From NCBI GenBank assembly GCA_045124055.1, contig JBGVKZ010000038.1, forward strand, positions 1-64,000: a DNA stretch of 64,000 nt, given 5' to 3'. Each line of letters opens with the position of its first letter. The stretch's first letter is position 1. Below, in pieces: positions 53,458 through 63,600 of this stretch. This DNA is from CALZKI01 sp045124055 (GTDB lineage: Bacteria; Bacillota; Clostridia; Lachnospirales; Lachnospiraceae). A model generated the notes under the pieces. That model was given only the letters and a program-made list of their open reading frames with translations. It did no database searches and had not been told where the DNA came from. Made by a program: the position numbers and the translations under genes.

Positions 53458-54320
53458 TGAAAAAAGGCGGAGCAAAAGCAAGAAAATTTATTACAAACAC
53501 CTTAGTTCATATTGGATTAGCAGTAATGGCATTTATCTGGTTGCTTCCAATCTTCTGGGTAATCATTACAAGTTTACGTGATGAAAAAGGTGCTTACTTT
53601 AAAACATTTATTCCTAGCAAATGGACATTCAATAACTACATTAAACTGTGGACAGATACTTCCAACTTGGATTTCCCACAGATGTTTATGAACACATTTA
53701 TTATTGCTATTTTTGTATGTATAATTTCAAGTTTTTCAGTATTGGCAGTTGCTTATACAATGTCAAGACTTCGTTTTAAACTTAGAAAAACATTTATGAA
53801 CATTGCTATGATTTTAGGTTTGTTCCCAGGATTTATGTCAATGGTAGCTACTTACTATATCTTAAAAGCCTTAGAATTATCTTCAGGTGATTTGATTAAA
53901 GTAGGTTTGATATTGGTATATTCCGGTGGTTCTGGACTTGGCTTCTATATTGCAAAAGGGTTCTTTGATACAATTCCAAAGGCTCTTGATGAAGCAGCAA
54001 CTATTGACGGTGCAACAAAGTTCCAGGTGTTTACAAGAATTACGATTCCTCTCAGTAAACCAATCATTGTATACACTGTATTGACATCATTTATCTCTCC
54101 TTGGACAGATTTCGTATTTGCAAAAGTTATCTGTCGTGCAGAAATGGATCAGTATACAGTAGCCATTGGTATGTGGAAGATGCTTGAAAAAGAATATCTT
54201 GTTAACTGGTATACACCATTCTGTGCTGCGGCGGTATGTATTTCTATTCCGATTGCGATTTTATTCGTTATTATGCAGAGATACTACGTTGAAGGTATGG
54301 CAGGTGCCGTTAAAGGTTAA
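53457..54320 (+). CDS. maltodextrin-type ABC transporter permease (MalG type)
   Basis: A 287-residue second permease, with six hydrophobic helices and the EAA loop ALDEAATIDGATKFQVF. It starts one base after the MalF-type coding region ends (overlapping ATG/TAA region), so translation is coupled. No ATPase gene follows; a shared MsmX/MalK-type ATPase elsewhere in the genome is presumed. A strong terminator follows. Confidence 0.92.
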   Translation: MKKGGAKARKFITNTLVHIGLAVMAFIWLLPIFWVIITSLRDEKGAYFKTFIPSKWTFNNYIKLWTDTSNLDFPQMFMNTFIIAIFVCIISSFSVLAVAYTMSRLRFKLRKTFMNIAMILGLFPGFMSMVATYYILKALELSSGDLIKVGLILVYSGGSGLGFYIAKGFFDTIPKALDEAATIDGATKFQVFTRITIPLSKPIIVYTVLTSFISPWTDFVFAKVICRAEMDQYTVAIGMWKMLEKEYLVNWYTPFCAAAVCISIPIAILFVIMQRYYVEGMAGAVKG

Positions 54321-54333
54321 TGGTTATTATTTA

Positions 54334-54360
54334 GGGAGTCTTTTAAAGACTCCCTTTTTT
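54334..54360 (+). terminator. terminator between permease and GH13 lipoprotein
   Basis: GGGAGTCTTT (54334-54343) and AAAGACTCCC (54345-54354) form a near-continuous palindrome followed by T6. The next gene starts 25 bp later, so it either relies on read-through or on a promoter I could not see. Confidence 0.88.
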
Positions 54361-54384
54361 ACAACTATAAAAAGGAGAAAAGTT

Positions 54385-56058
54385 ATGAAAAAGCGATTTT
54401 TATCTATGCTGCTTGTTTGCACAATGCTGCTTATGTCGGCTTGTGGCAAAGGCGATGACGGACAGATTAGTAGTACAGATAACTCTGTTACTTTAACTCA
54501 GATGGACGAAGTAAATACGGCAGAACTTAATATGATTGATGATAAATATCGGAACTATTATGAAGTGTTTGTATATTCTTTCTGTGATAGTGATGGTGAC
54601 GGAATTGGAGATATTCAAGGTCTTATTTCTAAATTGGACTACATTAATGATGGAGACCCAACCACAGATACAGATTTAGGTTGCACAGGAATTTGGCTTA
54701 TGCCAATTATGCCATCTACCACTTATCACAAATATGATGTTATCAATTATTATGATATTGATAGTGAATATGGGACATTGGAAGATTTTGAGGAATTAAT
54801 TGCAGAGTGTGATGCCAGAGGAATTGATGTAATTATTGATTTAGTTATGAATCATTCTTCTTCACAACACCATTGGTTTACAGAGGCTACGAGCTATTTG
54901 AAGAATTTGGGAGATGCAGAGCCAAATGTTGAAGATTGCCCATATTTTGAATATTACAATTTTTCAAAAGAAAGTGCTTCTGGTTATACAAAAGTGAGTG
55001 GAACAGATTGGTATTATGAATGCCAGTTCTGGAGTGAAATGCCCGATATAAACTTAGGTAGCGAAGCAGTTAGACAGGAATTTGAAGATATTGCAAGCTT
55101 TTGGTTGGAAAAAGGTGTTGCAGGATTCCGATTGGACGCAGCAAAAGAATTTTATTCAGGAAATAACACGGCAAATATTGAGGTTCTAACTTGGTTTAAT
55201 GAGTATGTGAAGAGCATTGATGAAGATGCTTATATTGTTGCGGAAGTATGGAATAATATGGAAACATATAGCCAGTACTTGCAAAGTGGTATTGATAGTG
55301 TATTTAACTTTGATTTTTCCGATACATCAGGTATTATTGCTAACAGTGTAAAACATTTGTCTGGCAAAAATGCATCTTCTTATGGAAAAGAGGTAGCTGG
55401 TGTTGATGCAGTATTATCAGAAAATAATCCTGATTATATCGATGCTCCATTTTATACCAATCATGACCAGGCAAGAAGTGCAGGATTTTATTCTGGTGAA
55501 TATGCAGAAAATCAGGCTAAAATGGCCATTGCAATGAACCAGATGATGACAGGTAATACATTCCTTTATTATGGTGATGAATTGGGGATGAAGGGTTCTG
55601 GTCAGGACGAAAACAAGAGATGTGCAATGCAGTGGTCCAGTGATGAAGCAGCTGATGGAATGTGCGTAGGACCAAATCCAAGTCCGATTGAAATGAAATA
55701 TGGAAGCTTGGAAGACCAGGTAGATGACCCGTATTCTATTTATAACTTTACAAAACATACGCTTAAGCTTAGAAATCAATATCCTGTTATTGCTAGGGGA
55801 GATACAACCTTTGAAGAAGCTTATTCAGATGATAATATTTGTGTATTGAAGAAGACATATGAAGGCGAAGAAATGTTAATTGTATTTAATATTTCTTCAG
55901 AAGAATGTACGGTAGATTTGACGGGACTTACTGTAAATGGTGTAGATGCAAAAGAGGCGACTATGGCGGGAGTACTTATTACGCAGGAAGATACTCAGAT
56001 TGAATTAACTGAAGGTGTTGCAAACATGCCAATTTATTCCGTATTATTACTTAAATAA
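54385..56058 (+). CDS. GH13 alpha-amylase/alpha-glucosidase lipoprotein
   Basis: A 557-residue lipoprotein (lipobox LMSAC, about residues 15-19) with a GH13 catalytic domain. VFVYSFCDSDGDGIGDIQGL is typical of oligosaccharide-acting GH13 enzymes. Catalytic residues: Asp251 (GFRLD), Glu287 (AEVW) and Asp361 (NHDQA). It would act on the outer membrane face to trim maltodextrins for the transporter encoded upstream. I use ATG 54385 (AAGGAG upstream); the frame stays open further back inside the permease gene. Confidence 0.92.
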   Translation: MKKRFLSMLLVCTMLLMSACGKGDDGQISSTDNSVTLTQMDEVNTAELNMIDDKYRNYYEVFVYSFCDSDGDGIGDIQGLISKLDYINDGDPTTDTDLGCTGIWLMPIMPSTTYHKYDVINYYDIDSEYGTLEDFEELIAECDARGIDVIIDLVMNHSSSQHHWFTEATSYLKNLGDAEPNVEDCPYFEYYNFSKESASGYTKVSGTDWYYECQFWSEMPDINLGSEAVRQEFEDIASFWLEKGVAGFRLDAAKEFYSGNNTANIEVLTWFNEYVKSIDEDAYIVAEVWNNMETYSQYLQSGIDSVFNFDFSDTSGIIANSVKHLSGKNASSYGKEVAGVDAVLSENNPDYIDAPFYTNHDQARSAGFYSGEYAENQAKMAIAMNQMMTGNTFLYYGDELGMKGSGQDENKRCAMQWSSDEAADGMCVGPNPSPIEMKYGSLEDQVDDPYSIYNFTKHTLKLRNQYPVIARGDTTFEEAYSDDNICVLKKTYEGEEMLIVFNISSEECTVDLTGLTVNGVDAKEATMAGVLITQEDTQIELTEGVANMPIYSVLLLK

Positions 56059-56070
56059 TCGCTTGTATTC

Positions 56071-56132
56071 AAAGAAAAAAGAGCTGTTGCTTTCACAAGA
56101 AAAGTGAGAAAAGCAACAGCTCAAATTTTTTT
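56071..56132. terminator. bidirectional terminator between convergent genes
   Basis: GAGCTGTTGCTTT (56081-56093) pairs with AAAGCAACAGCTC (56110-56122). T-runs flank both sides (56126-56132 on plus; A-run 56075-56080 on minus), ending the GH13 gene and the convergent HAD gene. Confidence 0.88.
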
Positions 56133-56146
56133 ATATGGAATAGAAT

Positions 56147-56863
56147 TTATTGTTTTAATATTAGAGGTGAAACTTTTCTAAAGTCACCATCTAATATTGC
56201 ATAGGTGGCAGGAATTTCTTTTGGTAATGGCGGAGAAATGTTTGCGTGGATAAAGAGACTATCCATATTACAAGCATTGGCAACTGCCACATCAGAACTA
56301 CAATCGTTCCCAATCATAATACTTTTCTTTCTGTCTAAATGATATTCGCTAAGTAACATTTCCATAAATTTAGGAGATGGCTTTTTAACACCTTTATCCG
56401 AAGAAATATAAATTCCGTCAAACAAGTCATAGATACCTAGGATTTTTAATTCACTTTCTGTAAAAAGTCTTTGGGCATTGGAAAGAAGATAAATTCCCTT
56501 GCCATGTCTTTTTAAGTCCTGTAAGAAGTCCATTACGCCATCGTAGAGCTTAATATAATCTCTGGATAAGATTCGCATAATGTTGCCCACAGATTCGATT
56601 AGCTGACGATTTGGAGTTACGCCTTTGAGCGTAAATAACTTTTCAAATACGCCGTCTAACTGGATTTCTACATAGGGGTCATCATATTTTGCTTCTTCCT
56701 GACGGACATAGTTCCAGTATGCTTTTTTCAATTCGCTAGGGGAGTACATAGCACCCACACTAGAAAAATAAGCAGATAACTTATTCCAAAGATAAGCTTT
56801 TCCTTCGTTTGTATGTGTATCTGCTAAAGTTCCATATAAATCAAAAATATAGTTCTGATACAT
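56147..56863 (-). CDS. HAD-superfamily hydrolase
   Basis: A 238-residue HAD subfamily I hydrolase. Nucleophile Asp8 in FDLYGTL, with the cap domain inserted after it. Motif II is LLSNAQ, motif III the Lys in GVKKPSPK, and motif IV MIGNDCSSDV. The usual second Asp (D-x-D) is Tyr10 (D-x-Y), as in haloacid-dehalogenase-like members, so ordinary phosphatase activity is uncertain. I start at ATG 56863 with AAAGGA upstream; the longer open frame to 57022 has no good site. It lies downstream of the large minus-strand gene, with a hairpin between. Confidence 0.85.
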   Translation of the reverse strand: MYQNYIFDLYGTLADTHTNEGKAYLWNKLSAYFSSVGAMYSPSELKKAYWNYVRQEEAKYDDPYVEIQLDGVFEKLFTLKGVTPNRQLIESVGNIMRILSRDYIKLYDGVMDFLQDLKRHGKGIYLLSNAQRLFTESELKILGIYDLFDGIYISSDKGVKKPSPKFMEMLLSEYHLDRKKSIMIGNDCSSDVAVANACNMDSLFIHANISPPLPKEIPATYAILDGDFRKVSPLILKQ

Positions 56864-56901
56864 AAATACATCCTTTAATTTTATTTTTTTCCGTAAATGG
56901 A

Positions 56902-56929
56902 ATGAAGCACCGTAAAAACGGTGCTTCAT
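56902..56929. other. hairpin between the two minus-strand genes
   Basis: ATGAAGCACCG (56902-56912) and CGGTGCTTCAT (56919-56929), perfect 11-bp stem, 6-nt loop. No immediate T-run on either strand, so possibly a stability or attenuator stem. Confidence 0.55.
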
Positions 56930-57022
56930 CTGTGTAAAAGGGGAATTTTTGCTATAAAAGCAAAACACTTGAATCTCTTCAAGTAAGTTCATTATAATAT
57001 GCTTTTTTATATTTGTCAACAC

Positions 57023-59296
57023 TTATTTGTCGATAAATGTAATTTCTTGTTGAAGTTCTTTTGGAATGTCTTTTCCGTTATTTGTAAGCTTCTGGCATAA
57101 GTTATTCATTCGGTGTGCAAGCTGCTCATATTTAGTGGTATGACGCTGAATAACCAATAAATAAATTGGGTTAGAAGTAAGTTTCTGTCGCATTTCTTTT
57201 GGGAAAGGACAGTGGGCAAATAAAATATTTCTAGCCACTTTGTTTAATCTTGGTGAGCCTTCGGACTCATTGGAAACCCAGACAATGTAGTCTAATACAA
57301 AGGCTTCTTTGATGCTATTTCTTGCTTTTGCTAATAAAGTTTTTACTTTATCCTTTGCATCGGCGGATAAATCGTTATTTTTCTTATAAAACTGTAAGTA
57401 ATCAAAATAGTCAGCAGTTAAGCAATTACTACTTGGGTCGTTCCAGTGCGAACCTTGAATACGTTTGCAGATTTCCCAACGATATTCACCGCATAGTCGT
57501 AAAAACAGACCGCGTAGATTTTCCGGAGTAAATACTGGTAAAATCATACGACAAGGAGTTGCTCGTTTTTTCCCTTCTACTTCCTGCCACATAATACCTC
57601 TGGAACCATAGTTTGGCATCAAGATAATATCCGGTAAAATTTCAGTGTGCACGAATTCTGCATTGATACCGATACTTGGGTTAGTGTATACCACTTCCTT
57701 ATAGAATAATTGGTAATCAATGTTTCTTGCATAGTCTCTTTCCTGCATAAGCTTTGTTGTGCTAAGTAACCCTTTGGCAAGGTGGTCAATCAAATTGTGC
57801 TTAGAGAAAAAAGGGCAATAGTAAGAAATATGCCCATAGGTCATTTTATTTGCCTGAGGGAAGAAATTCTCTAGTTCATATAAAACTTTGGCTTCGGCGT
57901 TTTCGAGACGCTGTTTTTCTTCCACAGCAGTAATTTTTCCGCTGACACGTTCTGTTCGTAAAAAGTCAGTATAGTCCATATCGAATTCGTTACGGCTAGG
58001 TTCTTTTTTTCCGTCATAAATGGCTTTTAACCAATCGATAAAGGTATAAATATGTTCTGAGGCGTCAGAAATATCCGCATGAAGAAGCTTACATAGTGCT
58101 TCGGCATTTTCTTCGCCGGCAAGACCTTCGTCAATATAACCAAAAGTTAAAAATAATTTGACGGTATCATTTATTTTTTCACCACGAACATATTTTAAAG
58201 CAAGATTGGCATATAGGCGGTGGAAATCCTCTGTTAAATGGCGACGCAACTGTGTAGCTGCAGGCGTGGTGGCTGTTTTATCACCCAGTTCTTTGTATGC
58301 TACAATGTGTTTGGTGAAGGCGGAAACAAACTCGTCGTCTTCGTTGGCAACAGCCAGAATTTTGTTCATGCTGTCTACAATGATATTTTGAATGCCTCCT
58401 GGGGTGTTTTCTTCCTCAGTATTATTAGCGGCAGTAGCCATAACCTGCATTTTTTGCTTCTGGTCGTCCATACGTGCTTGCAAACTGGCTTTGTCAACAA
58501 AGGGCAGTTGATACAGACAAGTATATAGAGTAGTAAGTAAAGCTTTAGCCTCATTAAAATCGTCTGTTCCTGCGTGGGTTCTTCCAAGCAGCTCCGAGAA
58601 ATATCGAAAATAATCATTGTATTCTTCGTTGAAAAAACGGTCTCGATAAGAAAGAATGGATAAAACCAATTTCTCAATCAAATCTTTTATCTGAATGAAA
58701 TCTTCCGAAGCATTTAAAATGATTCCATATAAGAAGGAATTATGCTCGGATAAAAATTCCTGTGAGTATTTTTCCAAAAGCTTGTCAAAGTCCTGATAGA
58801 AGGAAAAAACATAAGGTGTTTTATTGATAAGCTCCGTTACCGCAGGGTCAACATTTGCATTGGGAATTCTTGGAGCAATCTGTAATTTCTCACAAAGAGA
58901 GGTATATTTTTTGACCAAAGCGGTATGTAGAAGAGTGGTGTTTTTTAACTGTTCTTTATATTGCTCATAAAGTTTTATACATGTTGCAAACTGTTTTTTG
59001 ATGGTATCCAAAGCAGCTTTTTGAAGGGTTGCATCTTCTTTTAAAACGGTGGTGTTTGGAAAGGTGGTTTCCAAACGATAGGCTGATAAAACCGTGTCAC
59101 TGCCGGCGATATCATTGGTTACCGCGGTGCGATTATGTAAATGAAAAAGTCCCATTACCTGTCCCTCGTCTAAAGTGAGAGAAAAATAATTGCTTCCCAT
59201 AATAATAGAGCCGGACTGAATAATGCCAATCGCATTGACAGGCTGTCCCTGACTGTAAATACTTGTATTTTTTTGTAATTTCATTTCATTTGCCAT
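57023..59296 (-). CDS. large protein with cyclic-nucleotide-binding-like N-terminal domain
   Basis: 757 residues, no signal peptide or clear membrane helix. The first 100 residues look like a cNMP-binding beta-barrel (SQGQPVNAIGIIQSGSI, then LDEGQVMGLFHL). The canonical phosphate-binding arginine loop is not obvious, so ligand binding is uncertain. The remaining 650 residues are mostly helical with a few recognisable aromatic clusters. I do not recognise them. RBS AGGTAGG precedes the ATG. It is the first of two minus-strand genes. Confidence 0.7.
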   Translation of the reverse strand: MANEMKLQKNTSIYSQGQPVNAIGIIQSGSIIMGSNYFSLTLDEGQVMGLFHLHNRTAVTNDIAGSDTVLSAYRLETTFPNTTVLKEDATLQKAALDTIKKQFATCIKLYEQYKEQLKNTTLLHTALVKKYTSLCEKLQIAPRIPNANVDPAVTELINKTPYVFSFYQDFDKLLEKYSQEFLSEHNSFLYGIILNASEDFIQIKDLIEKLVLSILSYRDRFFNEEYNDYFRYFSELLGRTHAGTDDFNEAKALLTTLYTCLYQLPFVDKASLQARMDDQKQKMQVMATAANNTEEENTPGGIQNIIVDSMNKILAVANEDDEFVSAFTKHIVAYKELGDKTATTPAATQLRRHLTEDFHRLYANLALKYVRGEKINDTVKLFLTFGYIDEGLAGEENAEALCKLLHADISDASEHIYTFIDWLKAIYDGKKEPSRNEFDMDYTDFLRTERVSGKITAVEEKQRLENAEAKVLYELENFFPQANKMTYGHISYYCPFFSKHNLIDHLAKGLLSTTKLMQERDYARNIDYQLFYKEVVYTNPSIGINAEFVHTEILPDIILMPNYGSRGIMWQEVEGKKRATPCRMILPVFTPENLRGLFLRLCGEYRWEICKRIQGSHWNDPSSNCLTADYFDYLQFYKKNNDLSADAKDKVKTLLAKARNSIKEAFVLDYIVWVSNESEGSPRLNKVARNILFAHCPFPKEMRQKLTSNPIYLLVIQRHTTKYEQLAHRMNNLCQKLTNNGKDIPKELQQEITFIDK

Positions 59297-59525
59297 ACAT
59301 TTACCTACCTAAAATAATATCTTATTAATCTGAAATTTCTCATTTATCATTATACCTCATAAGTAGTGTATATGACAAGAAACCATTGAAAAATGAGAAG
59401 AATGTCATATTTTTATATTTTTCGCTTAATGTTACTGTACTTTTAAAAAAAATATGATACAATAATTATATCTGTGACGTATTTTGGGGTAGTGTCACAA
59501 AGGTTTAGTTAGGAGGGTGAAGTCT

Positions 59526-59987
59526 TTGGAACGTACAGAAATGAGACCACAACAAATTATGCAACATTATCGTGCTGATATTGAACTTCTGGCACGTTAT
59601 ATTCCTTGGTTGGAAAGCAAGAGGGGACAGGAAGTAAGTAGTGATTATCACAGTGAAAATTCTGTGACCACCAGTTTTTCGTTCCCAGTGTATGATGGCA
59701 CTTTACTTAACTTTGTTAAAGATGTGCAAAAAACATCATTGACTGATAGAAATTACCAATATGTATATTCGAGAAATCATATTGAAACCATTGCTGATGA
59801 GTATGTTCAGATTGACAGAGCATCGGTTCAGGAACTTAATATTTTGATTGGCATTTTATCAAAATACATTCTTGGAGGTCGTACAAAGGGCACTCTTTGG
59901 TCAGAAGGAGTAAAAAACGGAGTATATCTGTCGATTGTCAATAAATTGAAGGAACTATGTGAGTTTTGGGATAAGCCTTTAAAATAA
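59526..59987 (+). CDS. hypothetical protein (about 154 aa)
   Basis: An unrecognised cytoplasmic protein with Arg/Glu-rich N-terminus and FSFPVYDGTLLNFVKDVQKT in the middle. AGGAGG (59511-59516) places the start at the TTG codon 59526; a GTG at 59517 directly abuts the ribosome site and is less likely. It is 23 bp upstream of the TetR gene, so the two may be co-transcribed. Confidence 0.7.
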   Translation: MERTEMRPQQIMQHYRADIELLARYIPWLESKRGQEVSSDYHSENSVTTSFSFPVYDGTLLNFVKDVQKTSLTDRNYQYVYSRNHIETIADEYVQIDRASVQELNILIGILSKYILGGRTKGTLWSEGVKNGVYLSIVNKLKELCEFWDKPLK

Positions 59988-60010
59988 GGCTTATATGGTA
60001 GGAGTACGGT

Positions 60011-60595
60011 ATGAGTGAAAAGTCCACACAGAAAAGAAATCTTATATTGGAAAATGCGAAGAACGTCTTTGTAGAAAGAGGTTTTAAAAGCGTTACCATG
60101 AAGGATATCATTGAAGCCAGTGGTATTAGCCGTGGTGGATTATATCTGTATTTTTCAAGTACCAAAGAGATTTTTCTGGAAGTATTAAAGCAGGAAGCTG
60201 CTCAGGATGACGATGTTTTTTCGGATAACTTTACAGAAGAAACAACAGCGGCAGACGTGTTATATCTGTTTTTACAGGAGCAGAAAAAGGAGCTCTTCAG
60301 GAAAAAGGATAATTTGACAGTTGCTATTTATGAATATTATTTTAATGAAAGTATTTCCGGTAAGGGAAATGAATTGAAAAAACAGTTTGACAGGGCCACC
60401 AAGCTTGTGGCAAAGCTTATTGAAACTGGCGTAATGGAAGAAGTCTTTTATTGCGAAGATTGTATGGGTGCAGCACTGAATATTATGTATACTTTTGAGG
60501 GGATGAAGATTGCATCTAAAACAATGGGTGTGAAAGAAGCTACAGTAGATAAAGAGATTGACTATATTTTAAGTCAGTTGTCTGTGGCACAGTAG
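60011..60595 (+). CDS. TetR/AcrR-family transcriptional regulator
   Basis: A 194-residue repressor. The N-terminal helix-turn-helix (about residues 10-55) contains VFVERGFKSVTMKDIIEASGISRGGLYLYF, the classic TetR signature. The C-terminal ligand-binding domain is unassigned. It lies between the unknown gene and purL; its targets are not evident. GGAG precedes the ATG. Confidence 0.92.
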   Translation: MSEKSTQKRNLILENAKNVFVERGFKSVTMKDIIEASGISRGGLYLYFSSTKEIFLEVLKQEAAQDDDVFSDNFTEETTAADVLYLFLQEQKKELFRKKDNLTVAIYEYYFNESISGKGNELKKQFDRATKLVAKLIETGVMEEVFYCEDCMGAALNIMYTFEGMKIASKTMGVKEATVDKEIDYILSQLSVAQ

Positions 60596-60647
60596 TAAAT
60601 TTATGACTGAAAAGGTCATTTGAAATAATAAAGGAGTTTATTTAACA

Positions 60648-63600
60648 ATGGAAAACGTAAAAAGAATCTACGTGGAGAAAAAAGAGGCTTATGCTGTAAA
60701 GGCAAAAGAGTTGGAAGGAGATTTAAAGAGTTATTTAGGCATTCAGGGTGTTGAAAAAGTAAGAGTTTTCATTCGCTATGATGTGGAAAATCTGGAAGAT
60801 GAAGTGTTTGAAAAAGCATGTGGTATGATTTTCTCAGAACCACCGGTAGATATTTTATACAGAGAAAACTTTGATATTCCAGAAAATGGACGCGTGTTCA
60901 GTATGGAGTATTTACCAGGTCAGTTCGACCAGAGAGCAGATTCTGCGGAACAGTGTGTAAAATTTATCAAAGAGGACGCGAATCCAATTATAAAAACAGC
61001 GACTACTTATTTAATTTGCGGTAATGTAACCGATGAAGAATTTGAAAGTATTAAGGCATATTGCATTAACCCTGTGGATTCCAGAGAAGCAGATATGGAA
61101 AAACCAGAAACATTAGTGACTACATTTGAAGAACCAGCAGATGTAGCTATTTTTGATGGTTTCACAGATATGTCAGAGGGTGAGTTAAAAGACCTTTATA
61201 TGTCTTTAGGTCTTGCTATGACTTTTAAGGATTTCTTACATATTCACAACTATTACAAAGGGGAAGAACACAGAAATCCATCAATGACAGAAATTCGTGT
61301 GTTGGATACCTATTGGTCAGACCATTGTCGTCATACAACTTTCTCAACAGAATTGAAAAATGTTACTTTTGAAGAAGGTTACTATTCTACACCGATTGAA
61401 ACTGCATATCAGAGCTATTTAGATACAAGAGAAGAAATTTTTGCAGGCAGAGAGGACAAGTTCCCTTGTCTTATGGATTTAGCTTTAATGGCTATGAGAA
61501 AGCTGAAAAAAGACGGAAAACTTCAGGATATGGAAGAATCTGATGAAATCAATGCTTGTTCTATTGTAGTTCCTGTTACAGTAGATTATGGCAATGGACC
61601 TGAAAAAGAAGAATGGCTTGTATTCTTTAAAAATGAAACCCACAACCACCCAACAGAAATTGAACCATTTGGTGGTGCAGCTACTTGCCTTGGTGGTGCA
61701 ATTCGTGACCCACTTTCAGGCCGTGGCTATGTATATCAGGCAATGCGTGTTACTGGTGCAGCAGATCCAACTGTACCTGTAAAAGACACATTAAAAGGTA
61801 AATTACCACAGAAAAAATTGGTGCGTGGTGCAGCCAGTGGTTATTCTTCCTATGGTAATCAGATTGGACTTGCAACAGGTTTTGTAAAAGAAATCTATCA
61901 CCCAGACTATGTGGCAAAAAGAATGGAAATTGGTGCGGTAATGGGTGCAGCACCAAGAAGCAATGTTATTAGAGAAACTTCTGACCCAGGCGATATCATT
62001 ATTTTATTAGGTGGACGTACAGGCCGTGATGGTTGTGGTGGTGCAACAGGTTCTTCTAAAGTGCACACAGAACAGTCTATTGAAACCTGTGGTGCAGAGG
62101 TACAAAAAGGTAATGCACCAACAGAAAGAAAGATTCAGCGTCTTTTCCGTCGTTCAGAAGTAAGTAGCATTATTAAAAAATGTAACGACTTTGGTGCAGG
62201 CGGTGTATCCGTAGCGATTGGTGAATTAGCAGACGGCTTACAGGTAGATTTGGATAAAGTACCGAAAAAATATGCCGGTCTTGATGGAACAGAATTAGCT
62301 ATTTCAGAATCACAGGAAAGAATGGCTGTTGTAGTTGACCCGAAAGACGTAGAAAAATTCTTGGGTTATGCAGCAGAAGAAAACTTGGAGGCAGTTCCAG
62401 TTGCCGAGGTAACAAAAGAGGCTCGTCTCGTATTAAAATGGAGAGGCAAAGAAATTGTAAATCTTTCCAGAGCATTCCTTGATACAAATGGTGCACATCA
62501 GGAAACAGATGTTTATGTAGAAACACCAAATAAGGAAGAAAATTATTTTGAAAAAATAGCTGTGAAGGAAGTAGCAGATGCACTTGAAAAAGATGATGTA
62601 AAGACAGCTTGGCTTTCACTTCTTAATGACTTAAATGTATGTTCACAAAAAGGTTTGGTGGAAATGTTTGACGCTTCCATCGGTGCCGGAAGTGTATTTA
62701 TGCCATACGGTGGTAAATATCAGCTGACAGAAACACAGACTATGGTGGCAAAATTACCTGTATTAAAGGGTAGTTCTGATACAGTTACAATGATGAGTTA
62801 TGGTTTTGACCCGTACTTGTCTTCTTGGAGTCCATACCACGGTGCTGTATATGCGGTAACAGAATCTATGGCAAAAATCGTAGCAAATGGTGGCGATTAT
62901 AAGAAGATTCGATTTACTTTCCAGGAATATTTCAGAAGAATGACTCAGGACCCTACTAGATGGAGTCAGCCATTTGCAGCACTTCTTGGTGCTTATGATG
63001 CACAGATGGGATATGGTCTTCCGTCGATTGGTGGAAAAGACAGTATGTCAGGTACTTTCAACGATATTGATGTACCACCAACTTTAGTTTCTTTTGCAGT
63101 AGACGTAACTACAAGACAGAACATTATTTCACCTGAACTTAAAAAAGCGGGTAACAAGCTTGTTTTATTTGAAATCGAAAAAGATGAATTTGATATTCCT
63201 GTATATGAAAAAGTAATGAATACTTACGATGCTATTCTTTCTATGATGGAAGAAAACTATGTAGCTTCTGCTTATGCCCTTGATTCCAATGGTCTTGCTG
63301 CTGCAATGAGTAAAATGGCATTTGGTAATCAGCTTGGCGTAAAAGTTTCGGATGATTTACAGGCAAAAGAATTGTTTGCTAACGGACTTGGCAATATTGT
63401 ATGTGAAGTTAGTGAAGCTGCACTTGCTTATATGGAAGAAAATGATATTGACTATGTTGTAGTTGGTGAAGTAACTGAAGAAGCAGCCTTTGTGTACGGT
63501 GATACTACAATTTCTATGGACGAAGCAATTAGTACATGGAAAGCAAAATTGGATAAAGTATTCCCTTATACATCTACAAAAGAAAAAGAAAAAGTAGATA

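Noticed and set aside
60603..60618. ATGAC/GTCAT mini-hairpin before purL as a terminator or riboswitch
   Set aside because: Only five pairs, no T-run, and no recognisable purine riboswitch core.
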